Positions 11,161 through 22,990 are shown, counted from the stretch's first letter. The stretch: 28,461 nucleotides of DNA from Chara braunii (GCA_003427395.1 BFEA01000219.1:1567040-1595500), one strand, 5' to 3'. A program made the numbers and translations. Notes: generated by a model not told the origin, from the letters alone.

Positions 11161-12092
11161 CTCGCCAAGCAACCACATGCCACGCGCCGTTTTTCGTTTG
11201 GCTGTTGTTGGTTTCGAGCTTGCGGTGACAATGGCGACCCCCCTTGCCCCGATGACTGAGACATTTCCCGGAGGCGTCCGGATTGTTCGTTACTGAACGA
11301 GGACATGTTTTCGTGTCGAGGTTATCGTCACAAAACATGCGGCGCTCTCGCCGAAGAAACGCCATCGTCATTGCAGCGAGCGGCGCAGGCGTTCTCCATC
11401 GCGCGCACACAACGTGTGCGTTCTTTGTTCCGGAGCCCGTGGATGTTGCACGGACAGTCTTGGCATTTGTCGTGCGGAATGCGATATCGCATCCCTCACG
11501 ACCAGCGCCAGGAGCACGCGCTCGTTATCCATGGCCTCTATGGTGGATCATGTGCACGTCGTGTGTGCGGGATGGAGACGACAGTAACTCTCCTGGGATT
11601 GACGCCATAGTCTCTTCGGGGAGGGAAGCTCAAGTGTTGAGGCGAGAACACGAACACGGAACGACGGCCCCCTCCTGTTAATGAATACCTTACCTCTCAC
11701 TGCACGCCACGTGGACGGCGGACATCCTTCCCACCGTGGCCACTGCGCGACGCTTAGTACCAACAGCGGTCGCGCGCAACCCATGCGTCTCCTTTGTGAT
11801 AACCAACCTCTAATCTATTTGTTGAGAACAGCAAACGAGCGAGGGAAGTGTTTCGCAGGGGTTTCGTGTTCCGCTGGGAATAGGCGATTTGATGTTTGCC
11901 TCGACCGCGCGGGAGTGGTTTGCAATGCCCAGCTTGTGATCAACGACAGTTTTTCTTCAATGCCAAGCCAAACAAGAGTCGTGGGGGCGGTCGCGTGGAA
12001 CGAATGAGAGAGAAGCAGAACGGGACACGCAAACCGTGTGCCCCGATGTCCACGTCATCCGTTCCCGCCGTCCCAGCCACTTGCGACACGTG
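11161..12092. other. No gene seen
   Basis: This is mixed GC-rich sequence with short frames on both strands. None shows a domain, repeat copy or splice pattern I can support, and the 24-bp palindrome is absent. Confidence 0.5.
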
Positions 12093-12603
12093 GCACGACA
12101 TGAGGACAATGATGACGACGGTGATGAGCACGATGATAGTGACGATTACGGTGGTGATGTTGATCTGGGCGACGATGTCGCTGACGATGATGACGATGTT
12201 GATGACGATGATGATGTCGATGATGATGTTCGTGATGATGATGATTGTGATGACGATGATGATGATGATGATGACGATGATGATGACGATGTTGATGATG
12301 GCGATGACACCAAAGAGGACGATGGCGGTGATTTCGATGACGGCGATGATGTCGCTGATGATGATGATGTTGTTGATGACGTTGATGATGTTGATGATGA
12401 TGTCGATGATGATGACGATGTTGATGACGTTGACGAGGCTGATGATGATGTTGTTGATGATGATGATGATGTTGATGAAGATGATGATGATCACGATGAC
12501 AATGATGGTGATGATGATGATGATGATGATGAAGATGATGATGCTGATGGTGGTGGCGACGATGATGGTGATGATGGTGGCGATGATGATGATAATGATG
12601 ACA
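12093..12603. repeat. GAT/GAC trinucleotide microsatellite
   Basis: An interrupted GAT/GAC trinucleotide repeat of about 510 bases. Depending on frame it reads as poly-Asp, poly-Met/Thr or, on the other strand, poly-His or poly-Ile. All six frames being open is a property of the repeat and not evidence for a protein. Flanking sequence offers no domain. Confidence 0.9.
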
Positions 12604-14018
12604 AGCAAGAATCACGGGGCCGCTTGCGACTTGAAACAGGTGGCGCGACGCTGCCGCTCCCATGGGCCGGCAAACATGCCTGACACGAGGGCAGGCAGAA
12701 CAGCACTTTACCTTGAAGAGGGCACAGCGCACACGATGGCGCTTCTCTTTGAGGGCTCACAGTTCTTCGGGGAGGCGCAGTTCTTCGACGACGGCGAAGC
12801 GCACACGATGGCGCAACTGTTCGACAAGGGCTCAACGCAAACGGCGTTGGCCACTTGCTGACGCAGGACGCAGAGACGAGATGTCGAAGCGGAGACAACC
12901 GAACCACAGACGATAGTTGTCGACGAGAGGAAGCCCCTGCGCCCACGCCCGCCGCCGCCTGGCGCAACAGCGGAGCAGAAAAGGCGATGGAGGATGTCGT
13001 TGACGGGCCGCCGAGCGAGAATGCGCTCGTCAGGCTCGAGATGCGAAAGGGCTGCCCCAGACCCGAGGCAGCTGAGCGTCAGACTGTCGTTGCACCCCAT
13101 GGAAAGACCCGCCTGTGTCCCCCCGCACGGCCACAGACCCCGCTCGCCAGCCAGGAGACGCGAATTGCCGCGAACCCCTCCAACCTCCCCTTTCCCCCAG
13201 CCCCCGGCCCCCCTCCCCCCTCCCGCGGTTCTCCCCCCTCACCACTAGAAAGCACAAACTGCCCCCCGCCGATACCTGAGACCCCCTCCACCGGGGCCCG
13301 TGAACCCGAAGACACGAACGCGAGGGGCCCGGAACAAGGGCCCGTTTTCCAATGATGTCCGGGAAGGGCCAGCCCGTAGGGACGTTTTTGTCACATTTCG
13401 ACGCACCAGGCCCCCCTCGCGACAATTTCGATGTGCAGCCACCGTTCGATGCGCGGATCGAACAGACTAGAGTCGGCGCGCGGACCCTGCACGGAAATCC
13501 GAAACGGAAGGCCCGAGGGGGCCTCGTGGCCCGCGCGCCTACAAATACGAGTGGCGCCCTGGGCATTGACGATGCGTTTTGCGTTTTTTGCTGGGGAGAT
13601 GCTGCCCGACGGAAGCCACGCACCGCCACTCTCGTCAACAGCTGGCGCGCCATAGCTGGCACAACCATTCTTCACCGCGCACGTTTCGTGGCACCGACGC
13701 ACCCCATATGCCCTCGCATGTCCCTCCGCCTACCAAGTCGCTGTCCACGTCATATTCGACGTCGCTCGCGATCTCCTTTCTCGAAAGGCGCGACCGCCAC
13801 CCCACGCAGCACCCCAGCAAACGCGAAGTGCACGCCCGAAGGTGGACAGAGTGTCATCACGACAAACGCCGGGGATCGCGGTCATCTTCACTCGGCAGTT
13901 CCACACGGTGAGTGCGCACTCAGTCGGGATGTATGTTTGCATGAGCGCGCGTGCGGGGGAGGTTTTTTGTGACGATATGCTCGCGCAGATCGAAGATTTC
14001 GTGGCTGCATGTGTGCGG
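12604..14018. other. GC-rich stretch with C-rich tract, no gene supported
   Basis: A short internal duplication sits near 12727-12815 (GCGCACACGATGGCGC twice). A C-rich tract spans about 13180-13275. Open frames of 150-210 codons occur here, as expected for high GC; their translations are Pro/Arg-rich with no recognisable motif. Confidence 0.5.
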
Positions 14019-14210
14019 GTGGGCGTGTGTGTGTGTGTGTGTTTGTGTGTGATTGTGTGTTTGTGCATACTTCATTGTGTGTGTGTGTGTGTTCAAGTGC
14101 GTGTCCCTTTGTGTTTGTGTCTGTATTGAAGTGTGTGCCACACGCGCGAGGCAGGATCGTGCGCGCGTCTGTACCTGAGGGGCGTGTGTGTGCGGGCGTC
14201 GTGTGTCGGC

Positions 14211-14260
<50 letters not shown>

Positions 14261-14290
14261 GTGTGTGTGCGTGTGTGTGCCTGTCTGTGC
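14019..14290. repeat. TG dinucleotide microsatellite cluster
   Basis: Several (TG)n blocks (about 14022-14050, 14076-14092, 14210-14280) are separated by short unique pieces. Cys/Val-rich readings on one strand and Thr/His-rich readings on the other are artefacts of the repeat. Confidence 0.9.
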
Positions 14291-14527
14291 ATATGCGTTC
14301 GCGCGCGTTTTTCGCGGGGAGATGCGCGCGAACGTGCGCGGTCAGGGACGAACGTCATGGTTCACCCTTCGATTCCGCTTGTGTGTGGATGTGTGAGGAT
14401 GTGTGAGGAGAGTATCAACAAACGATTACGCTCGTGCTGTACTCAAGTGGCGAAGCACGGAAGCTCGCATCGAACACGGGGCGGCCAATAACAAAACACA
14501 ACGTCATCGTGAGCACTTGCCATACCC

Positions 14528-14757
14528 GATCTGCCCCAATGGATGATCAATTGAAACACGCGGTGGCAATGTCGACACTGCTCGGATCGAACACGCGGCG
14601 GTTTTGTGTGTTGTCCCAATGTCATGTCCGCCGATCTGTCCAATGGATGACCAATCGAAACACGCGGCGATTTTGTGTGCTATCCCAATGTCATGTCCGT
14701 CGATCTGCCCAATGGATGATCAATCGAAACACGCGGTGGCAATGTCGACACAGCTAA
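14528..14757. repeat. 69-bp tandem repeats
   Basis: Units begin at GATCTG followed by CCAATGGATGA near 14528, 14633 and 14702. They contain CGAAACACGCGG and TCCCAATGTCATGTCCG. The last two units are ~69 bp apart; the first interval is longer (105 bp) through a local insertion. Confidence 0.75.
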
Positions 14758-15628
14758 CGCATCCATCGACCAATCGCGAAACACGATTAGATCACTCGCG
14801 ATCGGATGATTGGTCGTGTCTGCCGTGTCGATGCTACCATCGCGTGTGTGTTGTTCTTTCTGTCGTGTGTGTTCAGATCACTCGTGATCTGATGGTCGAT
14901 CAGATCCATGACAATATGTACACCACACACGTGATGAACCAGCCCATCACGAAACGCAAGCCGACCACTCGCGATCGGGTGATAGATGTTGTATGCCTCC
15001 CCAACAACAGCGCCGCTGATCTGCCCGACGGATGATTAACCAATGCAGGAGGCGACAACGCATTCAACGACAGAAGATTACTTGCGATCGGATGATTGAT
15101 CGTGTATGCTGCACCGAAGGTCAACCCGCCGGCGAGCGACCTGTTTATTTACCCACCTGATAGTCCTCGACCGAACCGTCGATCGGCCAGGAAATCTGCC
15201 AGGATCAATTGATTGGTCAACAGCTCGGTTGGCGATTGCTCTGCTGGTTGATCAACCACCACACCAACCGCCAACCGAGCAGCCGATCGACTGTTCTGTG
15301 CTAATTGATCGTGGAGAACGATCGGGGGCAAATGATCATGTGCACGGTCGAAACCGGCGAACGAAATGGACAACCGATCGGAAAAACTTCGATCCCGATC
15401 TTCGAACGAATAAAAAACACTTCGTCACAATCTTGTTGCACATCGAACCTCGTATAACATCGAACCATGCTGCCCACGGAACCTGGCTCCACTTCAAACC
15501 TCGGCAGGCGTCGAACCTCGTCGGACGTCGAACTTTGAGCACCCACCACCCCACGCGTCGTCGACACTGTTCTCGTGATCGGAACGTGGCCGTTCCAACC
15601 GAACTGATCGCGCAATCAAACACCGGAA
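14758..15628. other. GATC-rich non-coding stretch
   Basis: The region is unusually dense in GATC, CGATCG and TGATCA palindromes. It includes a 12-bp inverted repeat, GCTCGGTTGGCG at 15223-15234 with its complement at 15269-15280, and TCGAAC repeats near 15430-15540. No gene is supported. Confidence 0.5.
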
Positions 15629-16165
15629 GAAGTTAGGATCCCGGCGAGCTTGTGCAGTTGTTCGAACACGCTTCTCAACCCCGGTGCGCAACCACAGCAA
15701 GGGACGCGGAAAATTAGAAGTACGCCGGGATCCGAACTTCAAGAAATTGTTGGACGGCGAGTTTGGCAGACACGTGTGCATCTCCCACGCAGTTTCGCCA
15801 AGTTCGGATCCCGGTGAACTTCATGCAGCTGTTCGAACACGCTTCGCAACCCCGGTCCCCAACCACAGCCCGAGACGTGTAAAAATTGGAAGTCCGTCGG
15901 GATTTGAACTTGAAGAAATTACTGTACGGCGAGTTCGACAGACAGGTGTATGTCTCCCACACAATTTCGCCAAGTCCGGATCCCGGCGAACTTCATGCAG
16001 CTAGATGTCTCCCTCGCAACCCAGGTCCGCAACCACAGCCTGGGACGTGGAAAAATATGAAGTCCGTCGGGATCCGAACTTCAAGAAATTCGCAGGACGG
16101 CGAGTTTGGCAGATAGGTGTGTATCTCTCACGTAATTTCTCAAAGTTCGGATCCCGGCCAACTAC
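15629..16165. repeat. ~171-bp tandem array carrying the 24-bp palindrome in alternating orientation
   Basis: Copies of the palindrome alternate strand at a regular spacing of 83-89 bp: about 15629 (forward), 15717 (reverse), 15800 (forward), 15889 (reverse), 15972 (forward), 16059 (reverse), 16143 (forward). One forward-reverse pair with intervening sequence makes a ~171-bp repeat present about three times. Spacers include ACGGCGAGTTTGGCAGA and GCAACCACAGCC. No coding role is evident. Confidence 0.85.
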
Positions 16166-17171
16166 AGGTTCCTGCTGGGCTGCGGATCCAAACCTCGCTC
16201 GCTCTATTCCTTGCACACTCGACGAGTCCGGACCTCGGCGAACCTCGGATCCGTGATAATGCAAAGTCCGCTTGGATCCGGACTTCTACTGCACGGTTCC
16301 TCGCACAGACGTCAAGTTCGCACCCCGGGGACTTCACTTGTCTTATTGTGCGGGTTCAGAACGCGGGTTTCTAGCTCCCGGGGTTTGGCACAATTTTGTA
16401 TTTGAAAAAATGTGTAGCCCGCCGGTTGATTCTCTCCCACGCGGTCTCGAGAAGTTCGGATCCCGGCAAACACCCTCCCGTGGATCCGGACATCGCGTGG
16501 CAAGTTCGGACCCCGGCAAACTTCGCGCCGCGCACGGTGTGGGTACTGACTGTGTCCTTTCTCGCGAACGGGTGTTTGCCACAACTTTTGTTTCGGAAAA
16601 ATGCGAAGTCCATCGGGATCCGTACTTCTCGTGCAAAGGTTCCTCGTCCCGTCGTCGGGTTCGCTGCTGGGCCGTGGATCTGAACCCGCTGTCTTCCTTT
16701 CGCAATGCATGTGGCAGGAGATGTTCCTTTCGCAAGTTCGGATCCCGGCGAATTTTCCAAGTTCGGATCCCAACGAATTTGAGTTGTCTTCCTTTCGCAA
16801 TGCATGTGGGAGGAGATGTTCCTGCAGGGCCGTGGATTAGAACCTGCCGTGCACGGTTCCTCAGACAATCGTAAATTTCGGATCACGGCGGACTGCGGAT
16901 TCTATAAAATGCAAAGTCCGCTGAGATCCGAACTTCCCGTGCACGGTTCGTCGGAAAACCGTCGACTTCGGACCCCGGCGTGCTTCACCTTTCGGGTGGT
17001 GCGGGTTCTGACTGTGGACTTCCTGGTGACCGGTGGATTGCCACAACTTTTCATTCGTGCGAAATTGAAGTCCGCCTGGATCCGAACTTCTTGGCAGTTT
17101 TCGACGTCGGGTTTGGGAGACAGCTTCGTCTTTCCCGCGCAGTCTCTCCAAGTTCGGATCCAGGCGAACAT
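16166..17171. repeat. Degenerate palindrome array with larger duplications
   Basis: At least a dozen further palindrome copies in both orientations lie near 16224, 16264, 16314, 16452, 16502, 16605, 16734, 16759, 16874, 16914, 16964, 17067 and 17150. Superimposed are a ~100-bp direct duplication containing TTCGCAATGCATGTGG (about 16690-16725 and 16788-16822) and a ~460-bp higher-order repeat seen by GCCACAACTTTT near 16578 and 17039. No gene is supported. Confidence 0.75.
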
Positions 17172-17428
17172 GTCGCTGGGCGTGTTTGCGGCTGGCCCGC
17201 GGGCCGGTAGATGTGAACACCGACGAAGCCGGCAACCCGAAATCGGATCTAGGGGCGTACACTGCGTCTAATGCCATGGGTCGCACATCGCGAGACATGA
17301 CGCGTTTACGAGTGTCTCCGTGCCCGTGTGTGTCATTGGGCATGTGCGCGTGGTATGCAGGTTGCGTGATGGAGGGGACCTTCTCGACACCATGCATCTT
17401 CGAGTCGATCTTCTCGAGACCACAGGCC

Positions 17429-18376
17429 ATGAGTGCCGAGACGTACATTCGCTTAGCAGAACCTTTTCGTCCTTGTGCGAAATCCGTGCGGCATTTCAAC
17501 GGTGTGACGACGATCCACGGAGCGATCGCAGAGGACTTCGACGAGGACCCATGGATGACCGTCGTTTCGTGCAGGGACGCGCATCTTGACGACTGGGGCG
17601 AGGGCAATTGGGCCAGTATGGAGAGTCAGTGCCCTTGGGCAAGCCAGTACAAGTTCGCGAATATGTTGGAGTTCGGGCACCTCATCCCACTGCCTGACGC
17701 CGTCCTCGGATATAAGTTCATGAACCATATGCGGAAAGCACTAAGCTGCATTAGCCGCTACTTCACTTGCCTCGAGTGCCACAACGTCAGGTCGTCGCCA
17801 CGAACTTGGGGTGGCTCGCGGAAACAAGAGTTGGTGGACTGCGCTCGTCGTTGCTCGTTCCTGGACCAGTACCCGCTCCGTTGCCCCGGGATTTCTCCAC
17901 GAGTTGTGTCGTACTGCTGTGTGCGGTTGACTGTGTCCGGATCTGATTTCGCCACAGTTCTGTGTGTCGCTGCTTCGAACAAGAGCAGGAAACTCGTCGA
18001 CGCAGTTGTGCTCGTGTCGCGCAATGAGGTTGTGATTGAAGGGTCCAAATTTGTGCCGATGCGTGGGCCTGAACGTGTGGATGGGTAGCCAGATTTGGTG
18101 ATAGCAGGTCAGGTTCGAAACTATTCGTTGTTTCGTGAGGTTGAGGAGAAAGCGGCTGACATACGGAACTCCATAGGAAACTCCTTGGCACGACCGGGGG
18201 TGTTTGTTAGGATGAAATACATGTCCGTTTTTTCAGAGATTGCATCGGTCGATGAACCGCAGACCCTCGTCTACGGATCGTCACTGAATGCTTTGTTTGG
18301 CTTCGGTTCACGACGTCGTCCCGAAGGATCCCCAAATGTCACCGCATCCGAAGCGGTCTTTAGTCCTTCTGTTTGA
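17429..18376 (+). pseudogene. Unrecognised element-encoded protein, plus-strand copy with one in-frame stop
   Basis: This is the same family as 2415-3286, read on the opposite strand. I prefer the ATG at 17429, which follows a CAG acceptor-like site and matches the start region of the other copy; the frame is open back to 17186. The product would be about 315 residues: an N-terminal PWMTV block, a QYKFANMLEFGHLIPLPDAV segment, a KQELVDCA segment, VSYCCVRLTVSGSDF, a KLVDAVVLVSRN strand, and a C-terminal FVRMKYMSV...PQTLVYGSSLNALFGFGS. A TAG at 18086-18088 splits it, yet the reading frame and alignment continue unchanged on both sides, so the stop is a single nonsense change or, less likely, read through. 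No catalytic motif is obvious. It lies upstream of the large ParB/Ulp1 gene on the same strand. Confidence 0.6.
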
Positions 18377-19374
18377 GGGAAAAGAACGGCGAGGGACGAG
18401 ATGCGGTTGTGTTGCCTAACATGTCAGATTTGTAGGACTGCAGAGAAGTGTGAGACTCTGCGGTTGCTGGTACACGCTGCACCGCGCGCTTGTCGTGCAA
18501 ATCCCTGGTCATCGTTCGGTTCAGTGACATGACGAAAGTCATGTTGGACGTCCGTCTCTGACGCCGTCTCCTGCCATGTCGTGCCCCGGCGAAGTTCGAA
18601 TCTCGGCGAACTTCGCGTTCTGGCCTCTCCGTTAATTTGTCTCTGATATCATTGGCGTCGGGCGGGCCGTGGGAAAGACCCATCACCGTGGAAGGATCTG
18701 CCCGTAACCGGTTTTCGCCCGTCCACCATCAACATGTGCCAAACAGTCGGTCACTGTCGTAGCGAGATGCCAAAAGCACTCTTAGAGATCCCCGTCGCAA
18801 GGTCGCGTGAGCTTCGCGTTTCCTGAAACCCGTTGGAGATCCCGGTTGGGCGGCCCTCTTGCTGGGAATCCAGTTGGCACCGTGCTTGGACACCTTGCTA
18901 GGACCCCAACTTTCTGTCTGTCTCTCTCGCAGCCTCCTGAAGTTCGGATCCTGGCGAACTTCCTGTGACGCCTGTGTATTGAACGGGCGCTGGGCTTGAT
19001 GATCCCCGGTGGATTGCGACACGAGTCAAACCCTGATTCACAACTGCTCCTCCAGGGACTCATACAATGTTGTCGCGGCTGCTCGTTCGAACTTGGCCTC
19101 ATCCAATGCCAAGCTGCGCATACCAGAAGAAGTTCGGATTTCGGCGAACTTGTCCTTCTCAAGCAGCCTTTTGTGTTAGTGCGGCCTCTCCGGGTCGTCG
19201 TTCAGTCCAATCTGTGTTTGCCTGACGCCGTCGCTGCCTGTCGCATTTTCCTGAAGTTCGGATCCCGACGAACTTCACGTTTCGGTGGGTGCGTTGGTTC
19301 GGCTTCGGATAGGCACTTTTAGTACGGATCTTGGCGAACTTCGCATCCTGAACTGTCCGGGTTCCTATTGCTAA
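18377..19374. repeat. Gene-poor interval with dispersed palindrome copies
   Basis: Forward-orientation palindrome copies lie at about 18591-18614, 18940-18963, 19129-19151, 19253-19276 and 19320-19343. The sequence between them shows no convincing exon, though it might hold 5' exons or the promoter of the downstream gene. Confidence 0.6.
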
Positions 19375-19525
19375 ACGGACGACACTGCCCCGTCCAATGC
19401 GGGCTTTGTGCGTCACCACCCGTCCATTCCCGATCGGGTGAACATCCGTGTTCCGGAAAAAACCGACGTGGTTGTCGCCCGGCTGCATGAAGCGTGTGCC
19501 CTTGTAAAGAATGATCTCGTTGCAG

Positions 19526-19712
19526 GTAAGAGTTCATTGCTGGTCTTCGCGTTAGAAGTTCGTCGGGATCCGAACTTCGAGGTCCTCGGATAGCGTCATG
19601 TGACCGACATGTTGAGGGCAAGGTGTGCCTCCTTTGTTTTTCGCCTGCGTTGTGCTTTGACTGCGATTTGACGCTCGCTGGTGTTTTATTTGTTTTCCGT
19701 TGTCGTCCGCAG
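19526..19712 (+). other. Predicted phase-1 intron
   Basis: The donor is GCAG|GTAAGAG at 19526 and the acceptor is a T-rich tract ending GTCGTCCGCAG at 19712. The upstream frame (…HEACALVKNDLVA) ends with one base of a codon, and the downstream exon supplies two bases before AAT ATG, so the frames join exactly. The intron holds one near-perfect palindrome (19555-19578). Confidence 0.7.
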
Positions 19713-20711
19713 ACAATATGTCTTCGTCCAGGGGCGAAGGGGAGCCTGCAGCTACCTCCGGGATGGGATCTGGGAAAGATTCTACAAAACGGTCGTCCAC
19801 GACCTCGAGGACGTGGTCCGACCACGCTAGGTCGAAATGGTTCGTCGACTGGTGCTGTGCTGATGCTACGAACCCAGTCCAACAGCCGTGTGGTCCTGTG
19901 ATCTTCGTCGAAGCCAACAAGCGCCGCAGGGTTTTGGGGTCTGTCTTGCGGTGGGAGAATGCGAAAGGCAGTGGTCAACGGTTTTACATGAAACATGTGT
20001 ACGGTTCGAAGGGGAATGTCGTCGTCGGTGCCAAGGGGCAGTTCTCGACATGTGTCTGTTCGAGGGGTTCGGAGCAGGTGCTGCCAACACCCCGTTCTAC
20101 AACGACCTCCGGCAGCAGGGCGGGTTTGTTTTGGGTCGAGAGTTCGTCGACCTGTTGGAGGACAAGGGCATCGCCCTCGACGTCCCTTGCGAAGTCGGTC
20201 CCGACCTGGAACTGTCAATGCCCTTGCAGTCGTGCGGCGGTTGTGAGTCGAGCGGGGCAGCGGGGGAGGGGGGTGATCTGGGTTCCGGGGAGGCTACACA
20301 TGTGCAGCAGGAGGATGCCAGAGGTCAGTTTGACGACAGCGAAGATGAGGCGACACCGTATCCGCCGTTTTCGCCGTCGAGGGAAAGAGACAGGTCCGTG
20401 TTGTCCATACCTGGGGCCCGGCAACAGACCGCAGCGGATCCCGGAGAAGAGGGAGTCCTGTGTGGGTCTGACTTGCAGCCCGCCGAGGGCAATGGCGCGG
20501 AAGGCGAGGTTGTGGACGGGGAGGGAGCGCAGGGCACTCCCCAAAAAAGGAGGGGACAATGTCAAGAAGAGTTGGTGGGCTCTTCGAAGAAACAGAAGAC
20601 CAAGACCCCGAGGACTGCGGGAGAGAAACGGAAGGGGAGGGGGGTGGAAGAGGGCCACCCGGGTAGCAAACGTCCAGCTTCGAAACATAAACAGCCCGAG
20701 TCGGGACCTTT

Positions 20712-21223
20712 CACCACGGTCTGCCATCGACGTGGACGTCGGGTACTTCCTGGAGTATAAAGACGGTGTCAGGACAAGGCGGGAGTTTGAGATCAGCCCG
20801 GCTCAGATCATTGACATAAGGGAGTGGGAGGATCTTTACAACCAGCGGTCGCTAGATCCCGTCCTCGTGGAAACGATAGGGGAAGCAATGCAGTATGCGT
20901 TCGAAAATAAAGAACAGACGTACGAGTTGCCGGTCTTCAAGCTCGCACCACTGGGGCTTCAAAAACCAACTCCTGGGACTAAGGCACAACGTCTGAAGCC
21001 GGAGGAGTGGAAGGATGAGCTGGCGGGAGAATACTACTACTACGCGGTGTGCGGGCAGCACAACGCGGCTGCAGCCAGGTCGCTGCTCGGCAGCGAGGTG
21101 GCCAAGAAGTATAATTTCGAGCGGTGGCCGGCACGGATGGTGTACTTTTCCGACGATGACTTCGAAGGGTATTTTCTTGTTAGTTCACAGGACAACAAGA
21201 AGGACCTGAAGGCGCCTCCCAGA
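20712..21223 (+). other. ParB-like nuclease/partition domain within the fusion gene
   Basis: The segment has the expected order for a ParB/sulfiredoxin-like fold: an N-terminal strand, SLDPVLVETIGEAMQYA (like LDP-LVEELA-SI), a strand leading to LPVFKLAPL, then YYYYAVCGQHNAAAARSLLG (21029-21091), where ParB proteins have a YEIVxGxHRxxAAxxLG box, and finally PARMVYFSDDDFEGY. The usual GxHR Arg is Asn here (GQHN), so nucleotide handling may differ. ParB-methyltransferase fusions are known in phages and bacteria, which supports the pairing with the next domain. Assignment is by eye. Confidence 0.5.
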
Positions 21224-22329
21224 TAGTTGAAACTTTCTATGAAAGACATTCGATGGTAGTGGAAGCATGACGGCTGCCCGAGAGCTGTGATGGGGAACCC
21301 TAGCGGGAAACAAGATCAGGTCCGGGCTTGGCCTAAGTTTTGTACAACGGCGCTTCATAAGGCGCCTCAAAACAGCTTGTGGCTTCTCGCGGATCAAAAG
21401 GAAGAGGAGGCCATTAAGAAGCAAAATGTTGCCCTGCGTTCTTACTTACCTCTGGCGATGGCCGGGGAAAATGTCTGGAAACTGGCCGTGGAATTTTTCG
21501 AAAAATGGGAGACGGACAGATTGCTGAGCCACGATGGGGCGCAGTGGACCGTCAAAAAGAAGAAGGTCAAAAACGTAAAGCCTGGGGTCGCCTACATCCA
21601 CAACGACAAATTGGGCAGAACGGAGGTGGTGTACAACGTCCCCGTGGACCCGCCGAATAAAAAGGGCAAAAAGGAGAAAGAGGAGGGCGATTGGTTCGTG
21701 CAAGTGCCAGACCCGGACACGCATTGTTGGAAAGCAATGGAATCACTCACGGACAATGAGAAGTGTCGCGTTCTGAAAAAGGTGCTTGCTTGCGAGGTCG
21801 TTTGGGTCCAGGCCGGCTCCCCGTCGTAAGCGAAGTTGGGAAAGCTCAGCGTGCAGGACATGGTTCAGCTGGTGAAGTGCGACCGCGTGCTGGTCCGGTT
21901 GTGGAATTACTACCAATTCAAACACGAGAAGAGGTCGGACGCGGACTGGATCCAGAGATACCCTTTCCTAAAATCGAGGTCTGCCGTATTCAAGAAGTTT
22001 GAAGGTCAGGGATTGGATGACGAGTTGTGGGATAACAACACGAAACACGTTTCCGACTCGGCGCTGTTCAAGGACTGCCCGCCGTACATGGGTTGCGACC
22101 AGGACAACTCGATTGAGGTGATGGAGAAGTTGGCAGGCCACAAGAAGTTGTCCGTCGACTGGAGAAACGAGGTTCTCTCCGTGTTGAATGGAAGCAGACT
22201 GAAGAGCCGGGAAGTCGCACTTGCCGAAGGCGTCGTTCACATTAAATGGAAAGACACGGGGGACGTGACATCCATCGCGCCGTTCGCCAACGACCCTTTA
22301 GAGGCGGACATCAGGGGCGCAAAGCTGAA

Positions 22330-22990
22330 GGAGGCAGTGGCTGCCACAAAGAGCCACACGTTCGTCCTCGATCTGTGTGAGCCGGTTGACCTCAAACTGT
22401 GGAAGCCCCAAGCGTGGGAGACTTTGAATTCCTATCTTCAGACGTGGTGTCCCTTGCATTGGACTCTCGTGGTTTTCGTGCCACGGCAGCACAACCTGTC
22501 GTTTCTCGCCAACATGCACCATCTTTCTTTCGTCAAGCTGTTGGAAGGGAAGTGGGTGCGAAAAGTGCAGCAAAAAAAAAGCTTCCCCGTTGGGAACAAT
22601 TTGTACATGGAGGAAGACCGCATATACATCCTCTTCAAGGGTGACGATCTGCGTGTCAACACGTCCGTGGTCTACGAGGGAAACCTCCCCACGGGTGCCG
22701 CTGCTGCGGTGCGATTGCCTCAGAGGGTCACCCACACAGATGTGTCCGAGATTCCTTTCACGCCTTGCGACTGGTCGCTGGTGGCGCCTGAACGACAGGG
22801 CAGCGTCTATGGGGATAGGGAACGCAATCCGACCCAATTCGTCGGTCTTCTTGATTTTCTTGGCAAGAAGGGAGAGGGTGTTGTGTTCCTTGGGAAACCG
22901 CACGCGTGAAGCGTCTGGGAGTTTTTGAAGGCCGGCCGACACGTTGTCGCAATGGAAGGGAACTCCGACCTCTTGCAATTCACGATGCAG
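22330..22990 (+). other. DNA N4/N6-methyltransferase-like domain with degenerate motifs
   Basis: The order resembles a beta-class N6/N4 DNA methylase. HTFVLDLCEP (Asp codon at 22370) stands where the catalytic DPPY motif is expected. It is followed by a helix, a LHWTLVVFVP strand (like the PGGSLxVFV strand), then KWVRKVQQKKSFPVGNNLYM and DRIYILFKGD (like the W-K...E-xLxFxKG region). Finally NPTQFVGLLDFL, a VVFLG strand where FxGxGT would be, and KAGRHVVAMEGNSDLL match the C-terminal SAM-binding half. The TGA at 22907 falls in that half. Both the DPPY and FxGxG motifs are altered, so I expect no methylase activity, perhaps DNA or base recognition only. Confidence 0.5.

Noticed and set aside
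11896-12861. Long open frames encoding Asp-rich, Met-rich, His-rich or Ile-rich proteins
   Set aside because: They are translations of the GAT/GAC microsatellite in different frames; all frames are open and flanks have no domain or splice support.
12855-13972. Open frames of 150-210 codons, Pro/Arg-rich
   Set aside because: High GC removes stops in several frames at once, and translations overlap on both strands without motifs or a conserved partner copy.
13888-14491. Cys/Val-rich and Thr/His-rich frames
   Set aside because: Produced by the TG/CA dinucleotide tracts.
15629-17171. CRISPR-like array (short palindromic repeats with spacers)
   Set aside because: Repeats alternate strand, spacers are themselves repeated, repeats are degenerate, and the context is eukaryotic.
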